A stretch of 64,000 bases of DNA, taken from NCBI RefSeq assembly GCF_000716445.1, contig NZ_JNWK01000060.1, positions 1-64,000 on the forward strand, written 5' to 3'. The DNA is from Streptomyces wedmorensis. GTDB lineage: Bacteria > Actinomycetota > Actinomycetes > Streptomycetales > Streptomycetaceae. How positions within the stretch are numbered: the first letter of the stretch is position 1; every line of letters starts with the position of its first letter. The notes under the pieces were generated by a model. It was not told where the DNA came from. It saw only the letters and a list, made by a program, of their open reading frames with translations, and did no database searches. The position numbers and the translations under genes were made by a program. Positions 49,824 through 59,478 of this stretch are shown piece after piece.

Positions 49824-50015
49824 ACACTGATGAAACGTTGATGCGGCCGGATGGGTCACGGCGGGAACGCCGGTGCGGCCGGTACGCCCCCGCTGAGCTG
49901 CGGGGCCGTACCGGCCGCACCGGATTCGGCCACTACTGGCCAGTAACTACTTGTGCTCGGATTCACACGGTGCTCGGAAGGCCCGTGTGACGCCGGTGGC
50001 GTCGCGCCTGGCGCC
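49824..50015. other. Gap between the promoter region and lipA
   Basis: No gene was found. A loose GCGGCCGGTACG / CGTACCGGCCGC inverted repeat at about 49872-49920 may act as the lipA terminator on the minus strand. Confidence 0.45.
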
Positions 50016-50984
50016 TCAGACCGCCTGGGTGGCGTTGTCGACCGCGCCGCGCTTCTCGATCGCCTGCTGGAAGAGGCGTCCCGCGCGGTACGAGGAGCGG
50101 ACCAGCGGGCCCGACATCACGCCGGAGAAGCCGATCTGGTCGGCCTCCTCCTTCAGCTCCACGAACTCCTGCGGCTTCACCCAGCGCTCGACGGGGTGGT
50201 GCCGGACGGAGGGGCGCAGGTACTGGGTGATCGTGATGAGCTCGCAGCCCGCGTCGTGCAGCTGGCGGAGCGCCTCGCTGACCTCCTCGCGGGTCTCGCC
50301 CATCCCGAGGATCAGGTTCGACTTCGTGACCAGACCGTAGTCGCGGGCCTGGGTGATGACGTCGAGGGAGCGCTCGTAGCGGAAGCCGGGGCGGATCCGC
50401 TTGAAGATCCGCGGGACCGTCTCCACGTTGTGCGCGAAGACCTCGGGGCGGGAGTCGAAGACCTCCTTGAGGAGCTCCGGCACCGCGTTGAAGTCGGGGG
50501 CGAGCAGCTCGACCTTGGTGCGGCCGTCGGCGCGCTCCGCGGTCTGCTGGTGGATCTGGCGCACGGTCTCCGCGTACAGCCAGGCGCCGCCGTCCTCCAG
50601 GTCGTCGCGCGCGACGCCGGTGATGGTGGCGTAGTTCAGGTCCATCGTGACGACCGACTCGCCCACGCGGCGCGGCTCGTCACGGTCCAGCGCCTCGGGC
50701 TTGCCGGTGTCGATCTGGCAGAAGTCGCAGCGCCGGGTGCACTGGTCACCGCCGATGAGGAAGGTGGCCTCGCGGTCCTCCCAGCACTCGAAGATGTTGG
50801 GACAGCCCGCCTCCTGGCAGACCGTGTGCAGGCCCTCGCTCTTCACGAGGCCCTGCATCTTCGTGTACTCCGGACCCATCTTCGCGCGGGTCTTGATCCA
50901 CTCGGGCTTGCGCTCGATGGGGGTCTGGGCGTTCCGGACCTCCAGGCGCAGCATCTTGCGTCCGTCGGGGGCGACTGCGGACAC
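50016..50984 (-). CDS. lipA: Lipoyl synthase
   Basis: The product is 322 aa with a GTG start and AGGAG 6 bp upstream. It is a radical SAM enzyme with the auxiliary cluster cysteines C56, C61, C67 and the radical SAM motif CxxxCxxC at C82, C86, C89. The C-terminal RSSYRAG supplies the serine ligand. It inserts two sulfurs into octanoyl groups on E2 subunits and GcvH. It lies 158 bp downstream of lipB, same strand. Confidence 0.97.
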   Translation of the reverse strand: MSAVAPDGRKMLRLEVRNAQTPIERKPEWIKTRAKMGPEYTKMQGLVKSEGLHTVCQEAGCPNIFECWEDREATFLIGGDQCTRRCDFCQIDTGKPEALDRDEPRRVGESVVTMDLNYATITGVARDDLEDGGAWLYAETVRQIHQQTAERADGRTKVELLAPDFNAVPELLKEVFDSRPEVFAHNVETVPRIFKRIRPGFRYERSLDVITQARDYGLVTKSNLILGMGETREEVSEALRQLHDAGCELITITQYLRPSVRHHPVERWVKPQEFVELKEEADQIGFSGVMSGPLVRSSYRAGRLFQQAIEKRGAVDNATQAV

Positions 50985-51142
50985 ATCGGCTCCTGTAGCT
51001 TCGATTCTTCGGCGCACACCAGGGTACGCCGTTGGTTCCCATGCCTTACTACGTCTGGCCAACCTCTGGCCAGGGCCCTGCATTCCTCCAGAGGGTCCGC
51101 CGGATTCCTCCCCGGGGGTCCTCGGGATTCCTCCCGGGGTCC
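50985..51142. repeat. lipB-lipA spacer with direct repeat
   Basis: Two close copies of GGATTCCTCCCGGGGTCCTC lie at about 51102-51124 and 51125-51146, running into the lipB stop. A third, shorter ATTCCTCC copy lies near 51082. No promoter for lipA was recognised. Confidence 0.6.
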
Positions 51143-51958
51143 TCAGGCCGAGGCCGGTTCCACGGGGCGCTCGATCTCGCGGGGCTTCAGCTCCGCGTGC
51201 TCCAGGACCTCCCGCAGGTGGCGCTCCACCACCGGCAGCACCTCCTCGATCGTGACGTCCCGGCCCAGCTCGTTGGCCAGCGAGGCCACGCCCGCGTCGC
51301 GGATGCCGCACGGGATGATGCGGTCGAACCAGGTGTTGTCCGGGTTCACGTTGAGGGCGAAGCCGTGCATGGTGACGCCCTTGGCGACCCGGATGCCGAT
51401 GGCCGCGAGCTTGCGGTCCTCACGGCGCTGGCCGGCGTTGGACGGCGCGTACTCGGGGCCGTTCAGCCGCGGGTCGAACTCCTCGTCCGTCAGCCGGGGG
51501 TCGAAGTCGAGCGACAGCCCGCCGAACGACGGCCGCTGCTCGACCGGGTCGCCGAGGACCCAGACCCCGCTGCGCCCCTCGACCCGCGAGGTCTCCACGC
51601 CGAACTCGGCGGCCGTGCGGATCAGGGCCTCCTCCAGACGGCGGACGTGCGCGACGACGTCCACCGGGCGGGGCAGCTTCATGATCGGGTAGCCGACCAG
51701 CTGGCCGGGGCCGTGCCAGGTGATCTTGCCGCCGCGGTCCACGTCCACCACCGGCGTCCCGTCCAGCGGGCGCTCGCTCTCCGCCGTGCGCCGGCCGGCC
51801 GTGTAGACCGGCGGGTGCTCCAGGAGCAGACAGGTGTCGTCGATCTCGTCGGCGAACCGCGCGGCGTGCACCTCGCGCTGCTTGTCCCAGGCCACCTGGT
51901 ACTCGACGGCTTCCGCGCCGAACCCAAGGCGGACGAATCGCAGCTCACTCACGGCCAT
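51143..51958 (-). CDS. lipB: Octanoyl-[acyl carrier protein]:protein octanoyltransferase
   Basis: The product is 271 aa, about 40 longer than enterobacterial LipB. Catalytic Cys217 ([12 protein letters not shown]) and Lys183 ([11 protein letters not shown]) are present, with [17 protein letters not shown] at 76-92. An extra segment at about 150-180 ([20 protein letters not shown]) explains the length. It transfers octanoate from ACP to lipoyl domains, the step before LipA. AGGAGG precedes the ATG; a GTG two codons in is an alternative start. Confidence 0.96.
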   Translation of the reverse strand: MAVSELRFVRLGFGAEAVEYQVAWDKQREVHAARFADEIDDTCLLLEHPPVYTAGRRTAESERPLDGTPVVDVDRGGKITWHGPGQLVGYPIMKLPRPVDVVAHVRRLEEALIRTAAEFGVETSRVEGRSGVWVLGDPVEQRPSFGGLSLDFDPRLTDEEFDPRLNGPEYAPSNAGQRREDRKLAAIGIRVAKGVTMHGFALNVNPDNTWFDRIIPCGIRDAGVASLANELGRDVTIEEVLPVVERHLREVLEHAELKPREIERPVEPASA

Positions 51959-52240
51959 GCCTCCTCCTGGGTGCCGCGGACCGGGGACCGGGGATCATCC
52001 CGGGCCGGAACGGCACCATGCGTCATTCGCGCCCATGCCACTGTACGGCGGCGACGCGGACACCCCTCCGCCAGGTGACCGGGGACACCTACGTCAGCGA
52101 TGCCGTCAATCCTCACACGATCGGATGAATGTGGGGCGAAGGTGGCGGTACGGGCCGTGGAGACCGCTAAATTCGCGCCGTTCCATGAGGGTCCGACGGG
52201 GATGCCGCCCGGACCCGGAAGGCAGGAGACCGCACAGCTG

Positions 52241-53716
52241 ATGACGGAACGACCACCGCAGCGCATCCCGAACCGCCAGCTCGCCTCGCTCATCGCCGAA
52301 GCCGGGTTCTCCAACGCGGGCCTCGCCAGACGGGTCGACCAGCTCGGTCTGGAACACGGCCTCGACCTGCGGTACGACAAGACCTCCGTGACCCGCTGGC
52401 TCCGCGGACAGCAGCCGCGCGGCACCACCCCCGCGCTCATCGCCGAGGTCTTCACCCGCCGCCTCGGCCGCCGGCTCTCCGCCCAGGACCTCGGCCTCGA
52501 CGCCTGCGCGCCCGTCTACGCGGGCCTGGAGTTCGCCGCCACCCCCGAAGAAGCCGTCGACATCGTCAGCGGCCTCTGGCGCAAGGACTCCGGCAGCCAC
52601 GCCGAACTCCGCAAGATCGCCTTCACCCCGGCGGGCCTCGTCGTCCCCAGCCGTGACTGGCTCATCGGCCGCGCCGACGACCGGGTGGCGCGCGGCGAAC
52701 CCGCCCCGGCCGACCCCCGGCCCCCCGCCGCCACGCCCTCGAACGACCTCCGGGTCCCACCCCAGGGCCGCTTCTCCGTGCCCCGCCAGCGCGGTACGGA
52801 CCGGGGCCCCGGTCAGCGGGTCTCCAGCGGCGACATCGCCGCGCTCCGCTCCGTCGCCGAGCTCTTCCGCACCCTCGACCACGCCTACGGCGGCGGCCAC
52901 GCCCGCCAGGCACTCGTCCGCTACCTGGAACACGAGGCCGAGCCGATGCTGCGCGGCACCTACGGCGAGTCCGTCGGCCGCCGCCTCTTCGCCGCCGCCG
53001 CCGACCTCACCCGGCTCGCCGGCTGGACGTCGTACGACATCGCCGCCCACGGCCTCGCCCAGCGCTACTTCGTCCAGGCGCTGCGCCTCGCCCAGGCCGC
53101 CGGGGACCGGGCCTACGGCTCGTACGTGCTCCTCACCATGAGCTGCCAGGCCGTCTACCTCGGCCACGGGCGCGAGGCCGTGCAACTCGCCCGCGTCGCC
53201 CAGCAGGGCGTCGGCCCCGCCGCGCCACCCGTCGTCCAGGCCATGCTGAACGCCATCGAGGCGCGCGGACACGCGGTCCTCGGCGAAGCCCGCGCCTGCA
53301 GCGCCTCCCTCGTCCGGGCCGAGCGGGCCCTCGAAGCCTCCAGGCCCGGCGACGAGGTCCCCCACTGGGCCCGCATGTTCGACGAGGCCCAGCTCGCCGA
53401 CGAACTCGGCCACTGCCACCGCGACCTCCAGCAGTACCGGCCCGCCGCACAGCACGCCGAACGCGCCCTCCAACTCCGCGCCCCCGGCTTCGCCCGCAGC
53501 CGCCTCTTCTGCCGGGTCGTCCTCGCCACCTCCCGGCTCGCCCTCGGCGAACTCGACCAAGCCTGCGCGCTCGGCGCCGAGGCCGCCCAACAGGCCTCCG
53601 AGATGCGTTCCGCCCGCGCCGTCGAATACGTCCGCGACTTCGAGCGCCGCCTCGAGCCCTACCGCGACGCCGCCGCCGCCCGCACCTACCGCGACCGAGT
53701 AGCCGCCCTGGGCTGA
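52241..53716 (+). CDS. Regulator-like protein with N-terminal HTH and TPR-like C-terminus
   Basis: The product is 491 aa. Residues 10-75 fit an HTH with the streptomycete NsdA/regulator style (PNRQLASLIAEAGFSNAGLARRVDQLG...DKTSVTRWLRGQQPRG). From about residue 185 the sequence is tetratricopeptide-like helical repeats (AQRYFVQALRLAQAAGDRAYGSYVL; AVQLARVAQQG; AQHAERALQLRAPG). Proteins of this kind modulate sporulation or antibiotic production in Streptomyces. The start was placed at ATG 52241; the AGGAG is 13 bp away, somewhat far. It lies divergent from lipB. Confidence 0.82.
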   Translation: MTERPPQRIPNRQLASLIAEAGFSNAGLARRVDQLGLEHGLDLRYDKTSVTRWLRGQQPRGTTPALIAEVFTRRLGRRLSAQDLGLDACAPVYAGLEFAATPEEAVDIVSGLWRKDSGSHAELRKIAFTPAGLVVPSRDWLIGRADDRVARGEPAPADPRPPAATPSNDLRVPPQGRFSVPRQRGTDRGPGQRVSSGDIAALRSVAELFRTLDHAYGGGHARQALVRYLEHEAEPMLRGTYGESVGRRLFAAAADLTRLAGWTSYDIAAHGLAQRYFVQALRLAQAAGDRAYGSYVLLTMSCQAVYLGHGREAVQLARVAQQGVGPAAPPVVQAMLNAIEARGHAVLGEARACSASLVRAERALEASRPGDEVPHWARMFDEAQLADELGHCHRDLQQYRPAAQHAERALQLRAPGFARSRLFCRVVLATSRLALGELDQACALGAEAAQQASEMRSARAVEYVRDFERRLEPYRDAAAARTYRDRVAALG

Positions 53717-53761
53717 CCCCCCACCCCGGCGCGGGCCGCGCCCCGGGGTGGTGCCCGCGCC

Positions 53762-54039
53762 CCCACCCACCCCCGCGTGAGCACGGGACGGCATCCCCAC
53801 CCACCCCCGCGTGAGCACGGGACGGCGCCCCTTGGCGGCGCCTCCGCCCCTGTCGCCTTGACCCGCACCGGTCGGCGTCGCACCCCGGGTGCGGGTTCGG
53901 GCGCGGAAGCCTGGGCCCGGCAAGGGGCGCCGTCCGTTGTGCCCACCCGTTCCGCCCCGGCGGAACGATTGCCCACAACGAGGGCGGGCGGGGGGCGCGG
54001 GTGGGCACCGCCCCGGCGGAACGATTGCCCACAACGAGG
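53762..54039 (+). repeat. Two families of direct repeats in a 359-bp intergenic region
   Basis: A 31-bp unit containing CCCCGCGTGAGCACGGGACG occurs perfectly at 53762-53792 and 53796-53826. A 32-bp unit containing GGCGGAACGATTGCCCACAA occurs perfectly at 53952-53983 and 54008-54039, each with an internal GTTCCGCC/GGCGGAAC-type dyad. No gene or promoter is visible in 53717-54075. The second unit looks like a dispersed streptomycete intergenic repeat. Confidence 0.9.
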
Positions 54040-54075
54040 GGCGCAGGCCACAACGCGGCGATCCCCCCCGGAGGG

Positions 54076-55437
54076 TCAGGCGGCTTCGGGGGTGTGGAGG
54101 GGGAGGCCGAGGTCGGTGAGGAGGGCGTGGGCGGCGCGGTGGGCGGAGGAGAGGGCGCCGCGGACGGTGCCGGCGGAGCGGTGGTCGCCGCAGACGTAGA
54201 GACCGGCGAGGAGGCGGACGGAGCGGCCGGTGTCGTGCGGCGGCGGCATCGCGGGGACGGCGTCGGGGGTGTGGCGGAGGGCGAGGAGCTCCCATTCGTC
54301 GGTGGAGGTGCCGTACAGCGTGGCGAGGTGTTTGCGGACCCGACGCTCGGTGTCGTCGGGGGGCGTGCCGAGCACCGTCGAGGTGACGAGGGCCCGCCCG
54401 GCCGGGGCGCGACCGGGGTCGACCGCGCTCATCACGGCGGTGTGGGCGACGGGTCCGCCGGGGTCGGATTCGAGGATCAGCGTGGGGTCGGAGGCGGGTG
54501 CCACCGGCGCGGTGTGGTGGAGGACCGTGACCGGGTGGAAGGCGGGGGTCCGAAGACCAGGCAGCAGTTCGGCGGCTGTGCGGGCGCCGGTCGCGAGGAT
54601 CATCGAGCGGCAGCCGAACACTCCGTGTTCCGCGGTCGTGACCCGGGAGACGGACGCTTCGGTGACCCGGACGCCGGTACGGACCGTCCCGGGCGGCAGC
54701 GCGGCGGCGAGCCGCTCGGGGAGCGCCGCCGAACCGCCCTCGGGCGCGGAGAGCCGGCCGCGGGCGAAGGCGCGGAGCGCGAGGTCGGCCTGACGGCTGG
54801 ACATGCCGAGGTCCGGGTCGGCGAGGAGCGCCGCGAGCAGGGGTCGCAGCACTCCCTGGACGGTCCGGGCGGGCAGTCGCGCGGTCAGTGCCTCGCGGGC
54901 GGTCCGGTCCGGGCGGGCGAGGAGCCGTTGCGTCGGGGTCGCGGCGAGCCGGACGAGGGACGCGCCGAGGCGCGCCTGGTCGAGCGAGGCGGCCGGATGC
55001 CGGGGGGCGCTCGCGAGGGCGCGCGCCACGCTGAACGCTCCCCCCACGCTCCGGTGGCCTCCGTTCCGGGCCCCGCCGGGGGTCCGGCGGGGGTGCGGCG
55101 CGCCCCATCGCGCGTAGCGGCCGTCGGTGTGCACGAGCACCCCGGGGCCGAAGGGGCGGAGTGCGAGGCCGTCGAGGCCCGGCATCGTCCGCAGTTCCTC
55201 GTAGGACAGGGTGAGCAGGGGGCCCACCCGGTCGAGCAGGAAGCCGTCGACGTCATCGGTCGCCAGCCGGCCTCCGATCCGCGGCTCGGCCTCCAGGACG
55301 GCGACGGAGAGTCCGGCGCCGGTCAGCCGGTGGGCGGCCGCGAGCCCCGCGATGCCGGCTCCCACGATCACGACGTCGACGGTCTCCACGACGTCCGTAC
55401 GCTGTGCGGTCCTTGCACTGTCTGCGCTGCTGAGCAC
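54076..55437 (-). CDS. FAD-dependent amine oxidase-like oxidoreductase
   Basis: The product is 453 aa with a GTG start behind GGGGAGGGG. The dinucleotide-binding motif is VVIVGAGIAGLAAAHRLTGAG (22-42), followed by EAEPRIGGRLATDDVDGFLLDRG-like residues. The C-terminal FAD segment is LYVCGDHRSAGTVRGALSSAHRAA near 415-438. It resembles protoporphyrinogen-oxidase/amine-oxidase-like NAD(P)-binding proteins of unknown substrate. It runs parallel to the epimerase gene upstream, with 311 bp between. Confidence 0.87.
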   Translation of the reverse strand: MLSSADSARTAQRTDVVETVDVVIVGAGIAGLAAAHRLTGAGLSVAVLEAEPRIGGRLATDDVDGFLLDRVGPLLTLSYEELRTMPGLDGLALRPFGPGVLVHTDGRYARWGAPHPRRTPGGARNGGHRSVGGAFSVARALASAPRHPAASLDQARLGASLVRLAATPTQRLLARPDRTAREALTARLPARTVQGVLRPLLAALLADPDLGMSSRQADLALRAFARGRLSAPEGGSAALPERLAAALPPGTVRTGVRVTEASVSRVTTAEHGVFGCRSMILATGARTAAELLPGLRTPAFHPVTVLHHTAPVAPASDPTLILESDPGGPVAHTAVMSAVDPGRAPAGRALVTSTVLGTPPDDTERRVRKHLATLYGTSTDEWELLALRHTPDAVPAMPPPHDTGRSVRLLAGLYVCGDHRSAGTVRGALSSAHRAAHALLTDLGLPLHTPEAA

Positions 55438-55748
55438 GTGCCCCTCCCCAGGTCGGCGCGGCCGGTGGGAGGCCTATGCCCCCAACGAGCCTCCGGAATG
55501 CCCGAGTTCGCCGTTCGGGTCGAGCCTAGGCAGCGCTCCCACGCGTGCCAGCCGCGCGCACCGGGGTGCCTGCGGCACGGGGGAGCACAGGGGCGTGCGG
55601 CCGAGGCGCACGCCGGCCGTTGCCAGGCCGCCGGGGCCTGCGGCCCCCAGGGCGCGCGGTCCCGGGGCCCACGGTGCCGTCGACGGCGGCGGAGTGCGGG
55701 CACGGCCCCCGCGCGCCCGGCCGGGGCCGTGGCCCACCCCCCCCCAGG
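55438..55748. other. Intergenic region between epimerase and oxidoreductase genes
   Basis: It is very GC-rich with several short self-complementary stretches (for example GCCGCCGGGGCCTGCGGCC near 55631-55650) that could end epimerase transcription. No gene or definite promoter was identified. Confidence 0.4.
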
Positions 55749-56660
55749 TCAGCCGGTTGCCGCGCGGATGGAGTCGTCGATGGTGGGGAAGGCGAAGTCG
55801 AAGCCGGACTCCAACAGGCGTGCGGGGAGCACGCGCTGACTGCCCAGCACGTCCTGGGCGAAGTCGCCGAGGACGATCTTGAGGGCGGCGGCGGGGACGG
55901 TGCAGAAGGTCGGGCGGCGCAGGACGCGGCCCATCGCGGCGGTGACCTCGCGGTTGGTGACCGGTTCGGGGGCCGTGAGGTTCACCGGGCCGGTGACGGA
56001 GGGGGTGTCGACGAGGTGGCGGAGGGCGGCGACCTCGTCGTGGAGGGAGATGTGGGACCAGTACTGGCGGCCGTCGCCCATCCGCCCGCCGAGCCCGGCG
56101 CGGAAGACGGGGAAGAGCCGTCCCCACGCCCCGCCCTCGCGCGCCACGACCAGGCCCGTACGGGCGTACGTGACGCGGATGCCGGCTTCTTCGGCGGGGG
56201 CGGCCGCGGCTTCCCACTCGACGCACACCGAGGGCAGGAAGCCGGTGCCGGGGGGTGCGCTCTCGTCGACGGCGCGGTCGCCGGTGTCCCCGTACCAGCC
56301 GAGCGCCGTGCCGCAGACGAGGCTCTCCGGCGGGTTCGCGAGGGAGGCGAGGGCCTGGGAGATCGCCGTCGTGCCGAGCACGCGGCTGTCCCGGATCTCC
56401 TTCTTGTACGCCTCGTTCCAGCGGCGTTCGCCGACCCCGGCGCCGGCCAGGTGGACGACGGAGTCGACGCCGACGAGTCCGGCGGCGTCGACGTACAGCC
56501 GCTTCGGGTCCCATTCGACCTCGTCGGCGGTCTCGGCCGGGCGGCGGACGAGGCGGAGGACGTCGTGGCCGTCGGCGCGCAGGGAGCGGACGAGGGCGGA
56601 GCCGATGAGCCCGGAGGCGCCGGTGACGGCGACACGCTTGCGGGTTGCGGAACGCTGCAT
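55749..56660 (-). CDS. TIGR01777-type epimerase
   Basis: The product is 303 aa. The SDR start is KRVAVTGASGLIGSALVRSL (8-27), with VDSVVHLAGAGVGERRW (about 65-81) and the C-terminal DUF1731 segment (ALKIVLGDFAQDVLGSQRVLPARLLESGFDFAFPTI), which together define this family. Substrates are not known; the E. coli relative is YfcH. The ATG at 56660 is preferred over one three codons earlier. It is divergent from the GNAT gene with a 47-bp gap. Confidence 0.92.
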   Translation of the reverse strand: MQRSATRKRVAVTGASGLIGSALVRSLRADGHDVLRLVRRPAETADEVEWDPKRLYVDAAGLVGVDSVVHLAGAGVGERRWNEAYKKEIRDSRVLGTTAISQALASLANPPESLVCGTALGWYGDTGDRAVDESAPPGTGFLPSVCVEWEAAAAPAEEAGIRVTYARTGLVVAREGGAWGRLFPVFRAGLGGRMGDGRQYWSHISLHDEVAALRHLVDTPSVTGPVNLTAPEPVTNREVTAAMGRVLRRPTFCTVPAAALKIVLGDFAQDVLGSQRVLPARLLESGFDFAFPTIDDSIRAATG

Positions 56661-56707
56661 GGCCACCATCCTGCCCTTATCGCCCGCCGGGTGGCACAGT
56701 GGCCGTC

Positions 56708-57208
56708 ATGATCGTGCCGGAGACGCAGATACGTACCGCAGGCCCCGACGACGAGGACGCCCTCGCCGCGCTCGACCGGGCGGCCTGGTCGACGCTCCAC
56801 GCCGTGCAGCCCGCACCGGTGGAGCCGTACGCGCCCTTCTTCGACGAGCGTCACCCGCCGGGGGACTACCTGGTCGCGGTGCGCGGGGACGTGCTCGTCG
56901 GCTACGTGCGGGTGGTCGCGCCGACCCCGCTCGCCGTCAACGCCCACGTCCGGCAGGTCCAGGGCCTGGCCGTCGCAGGGTCCGCCCGGGGGCAGGGCGT
57001 CGCCAGGGCGCTGCTGCGGGCCGCCATGGACCGGGCGCGGGAGGAAGGCGCCACCCGGATCACGCTGCGCGTGCTCGGCCGCAACGCTCCGGCCCGCGCG
57101 CTCTACGCGGCCGAGGGCTTCGTCGTCGAGGGCGTGCTGCCGGGGGAGTTCCTCATCGACGGGGAGTACGTGGACGACGTCCTCATGGGCCGGTCCCTCA
57201 TTCGCTGA
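56708..57208 (+). CDS. GNAT-family N-acetyltransferase
   Basis: The product is 166 aa. The acetyl-CoA motif VQGLAVAGSARGQGVARALLRAAMD (about 80-104) has the Q/RxxGxG/A signature, and LRVLGRNAPARALYAAEGF (about 117-135) is motif B. Likely substrate is an amine or protein N-terminus, unknown. Its last 11 bp overlap the converging TetR gene. Confidence 0.92.
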   Translation: MIVPETQIRTAGPDDEDALAALDRAAWSTLHAVQPAPVEPYAPFFDERHPPGDYLVAVRGDVLVGYVRVVAPTPLAVNAHVRQVQGLAVAGSARGQGVARALLRAAMDRAREEGATRITLRVLGRNAPARALYAAEGFVVEGVLPGEFLIDGEYVDDVLMGRSLIR

Positions 57209-57866
57209 CGCCCGGGCCGAACAGCCGCATCCCGCCCGTCAGTTCGCGCAGGCACCGGACCGCGAGGGCGGCCGGCGACCCCTCGGCGTCCGGCCCGGTC
57301 GCCCCGGTCTCCGTCTCCGTTTCCGCCCAGCTCTCCAGCGCGATCCGGATGGCGTCCGTGGCCGCCGCGGCCGCGAGTCGTACCTCCAGCGGGTCGGCCC
57401 CGGGTCCGGCGAGCGCGGCGACGACCTCGCGGAGGCGTTCCTCGGACTCCTGGTTGACGCGGTACCAGACGGCGCGGAGGGCGGGGTCCTCGGCGGCGGC
57501 GCGCAGCAGTCCGCGCGTCCAGCGCAGGCCTTCGGCGCCCGCTTCGTCGGCGGGGGTGAGCGACGCGGCGATCGAGCGCTCCAGGAGCTGCGGGAGGCCG
57601 GTCCCGGGCTCGGGGCCGGCCGCCGCGAGCTGCTCGCGCCAGCGGTCGGCGCCGCCCGCGAGCAGCGGGGCCACGGCGTCCTGCTTGGAGCGGAAGTACC
57701 GGTAGAAGGTGCGCAGGGCGACCCCGGCCCGGTGGGCGATGTCCTCGGCCGTGGTGCCGTCGGGGCCGCGCTCGGTGAAGAGCTCGGCGGCGGCACGGGC
57801 GATGTCCAGCTGGGTGGCGGCCTTGCGGCGCTCCGTCAGCGACGGGGAGGGGGGCTTGGTGCTCAC
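57198..57866 (-). CDS. TetR-family transcriptional regulator
   Basis: The product is 222 aa with a GTG start. The N-terminal HTH (15-60) has the signature GTTAEDIAHRAGVALRTFYRYF. It is divergent from the SDR gene at 57987. Immediately upstream of its GTG lies CGTACG-AAG-CGTACG, and TGGCA-N5-TGCCA is further inside the intergenic region; both are operator candidates, so it probably represses itself and the SDR gene. Confidence 0.9.
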   Translation of the reverse strand: MSTKPPSPSLTERRKAATQLDIARAAAELFTERGPDGTTAEDIAHRAGVALRTFYRYFRSKQDAVAPLLAGGADRWREQLAAAGPEPGTGLPQLLERSIAASLTPADEAGAEGLRWTRGLLRAAAEDPALRAVWYRVNQESEERLREVVAALAGPGADPLEVRLAAAAATDAIRIALESWAETETETGATGPDAEGSPAALAVRCLRELTGGMRLFGPGVSE

Positions 57867-57881
57867 CGTACGAAGCGTACG
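57867..57881. promoter_or_regulatory. Candidate TetR operator abutting the TetR start
   Basis: A perfect inverted repeat CGTACG-AAG-CGTACG ends one base from the GTG of the TetR gene, where binding would block its own translation start region or promoter. Its use by this TetR is inferred from position. Confidence 0.5.
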
Positions 57882-57915
57882 CCCGCGGACGCCGGAAGTG
57901 CACGTTGTGCAGATG

Positions 57916-57930
57916 TGGCAAAACGTGCCA
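57916..57930. promoter_or_regulatory. Second inverted repeat in the TetR-SDR divergent region
   Basis: TGGCA-AAACG-TGCCA is a perfect 5-bp dyad across 5 bp, 57 bp before the SDR start. It may be an additional operator or part of the SDR promoter. Confidence 0.4.
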
Positions 57931-57986
57931 CCCGGGCGTACGGTGGCAGCGTTCTTCCGCATGCTTGACATCGAGAGGTTGCCGCC

Positions 57987-58781
57987 ATGAACCAGCTGAC
58001 CCGTTACGAAGGACGCCGCGCCCTCATCACCGGCGGCGGCTCCGGCATCGGCCAGGCCACCGTCCTGCGCATGCTGGCGGAGGGCGGCCGGGTCGTCGCC
58101 GCCGACATCAGCGAGGACGGCCTCAAGGACACCCTCGCCAAGGCCGGCGACGCCGCCGACCGCCTCACCACCGTCGTCCTGAACGTCGCCGACGAGGACT
58201 CCGTACGGGCCGGCGTCGCCGCCGCCGTCGAGGCGCTCGGCGGCCTGGACGTCCTGGTCAACGCGGCCGGCATCCTGCGCTCCTCGCATACCCACGAGAC
58301 GAGCCTCGACTCCTTCGAGCAGGTGATCCGGATCAACCTCACCGGCACCTTCCTCGTGATCCGCGAGGCGATCCCCGCCCTGCTCGCGGGCGAAGGCTCC
58401 GCCGTCGTGAACTTCTCGTCCACCTCCGCGATGTTCGCGCACCCCTACATGGCGGCCTACGCGGCCAGCAAGGGCGGCATCCAGTCCATGACCCACGCGC
58501 TGGCCGCCGAGTACGCCAAGCAGGGCATCCGCTTCACCGCCGTCCAGCCCGGCTCCATCTCCTCCGGCATGACCGACGGCACCGGCGCCAGCCGTCAGAG
58601 CGTCGGCCCCGGCCTGCCCGAGGACACCGACTTCTCCCTCTTCACCAAGCTCGCGCCCGCCCTCGGCCAGGGCTTCGCCGGCCCGGAGACCGTCGCCGGC
58701 GTCGTCGCGATGCTCGCGAGCGAGGACGGGAAGTTCATCACCGGCACCGAGGTCCGCATCGACGGCGGCACCCACTTCTGA
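57987..58781 (+). CDS. Short-chain dehydrogenase/reductase
   Basis: The product is 264 aa, a classical SDR: TGGGSGIGQ cofactor motif (15-23), NAAG near 92-95, catalytic Ser and YAASK near 143-160, and the C-terminal GTEVRIDGGTHF. It oxidises or reduces a hydroxyl/keto group with NAD(P); the substrate is unknown. It is likely controlled by the divergent TetR protein. Confidence 0.93.
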   Translation: MNQLTRYEGRRALITGGGSGIGQATVLRMLAEGGRVVAADISEDGLKDTLAKAGDAADRLTTVVLNVADEDSVRAGVAAAVEALGGLDVLVNAAGILRSSHTHETSLDSFEQVIRINLTGTFLVIREAIPALLAGEGSAVVNFSSTSAMFAHPYMAAYAASKGGIQSMTHALAAEYAKQGIRFTAVQPGSISSGMTDGTGASRQSVGPGLPEDTDFSLFTKLAPALGQGFAGPETVAGVVAMLASEDGKFITGTEVRIDGGTHF

Positions 58782-58857
58782 GCCGGCCTCCGGCCCACGG
58801 ACGCGGATCCCGGGACCCCCTCCTCCGGGATCCGCCCACGCCGTCCTGGATCCGCCC

Positions 58858-59379
58858 TCACACCGTCCCGAAGCGCTCCCACAGCCGGGGCAGGCGCTCC
58901 GCGAGCACGTCGTCGTCGAGCAGGTCCAGTGGCGCGCCCAGCGGCTCCTTGTCCGGCACGGGGATCCCCAGTTCCGGGGTCTCGGCGCCGGTCAGCGCCT
59001 CGTACGCCTCGTCCGCCGCGAAGCCGATCTCCTCGCCGTCCCCGTCGATCTCGACGTCGAAGTCGCCGAGCAGATCCGCGAGCGCGTCCGGATCGTGCAC
59101 GGCACCCTCGTAGACCTCCCGGCCCTGGCCGATCAGCCAGCACCGGAACGAGTCGAACGTCTCGTCGCCCGCTCCGTCGAACAGCACGGCAGCCGCGCCC
59201 CACAGGTCCCAGAGGAACGCGCGGTTGAAGCGCGCCTCGAAATGGCGCGCGTAGTCGAGCACGGAGTCGGGGTCCAGCCGCGTCAGCCGTTCCACGAGCA
59301 GCTCGGCCTGCTCCTCGGGGTCGCCCTCGGCGGCCTCGCGGCTGGCGTCGATGATCTCCCAGAACTCGGTCTCGTCCAT
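58858..59379 (-). CDS. DUF4240 domain protein
   Basis: The product is 173 aa, strongly acidic. MDETEFWEIIDASREAA at the start and DSFRCWLIGQGREVYEGAVHDPDAL (about 74-98) are characteristic of DUF4240. No enzymatic motif is evident. The ATG at 59379 begins the conserved part; upstream codons look non-conserved. It is divergent from the SDR at 59479. Confidence 0.85.
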   Translation of the reverse strand: MDETEFWEIIDASREAAEGDPEEQAELLVERLTRLDPDSVLDYARHFEARFNRAFLWDLWGAAAVLFDGAGDETFDSFRCWLIGQGREVYEGAVHDPDALADLLGDFDVEIDGDGEEIGFAADEAYEALTGAETPELGIPVPDKEPLGAPLDLLDDDVLAERLPRLWERFGTV

Positions 59380-59478
59380 CACGGGACCAGCATCCTGCCC
59401 CGGCGAGTGCGACGCACCCGGAAAGTCCGAAATCAATCCGGACAGAAGATGTCGTCATTTCCTGTCAGCCTGGGCACC

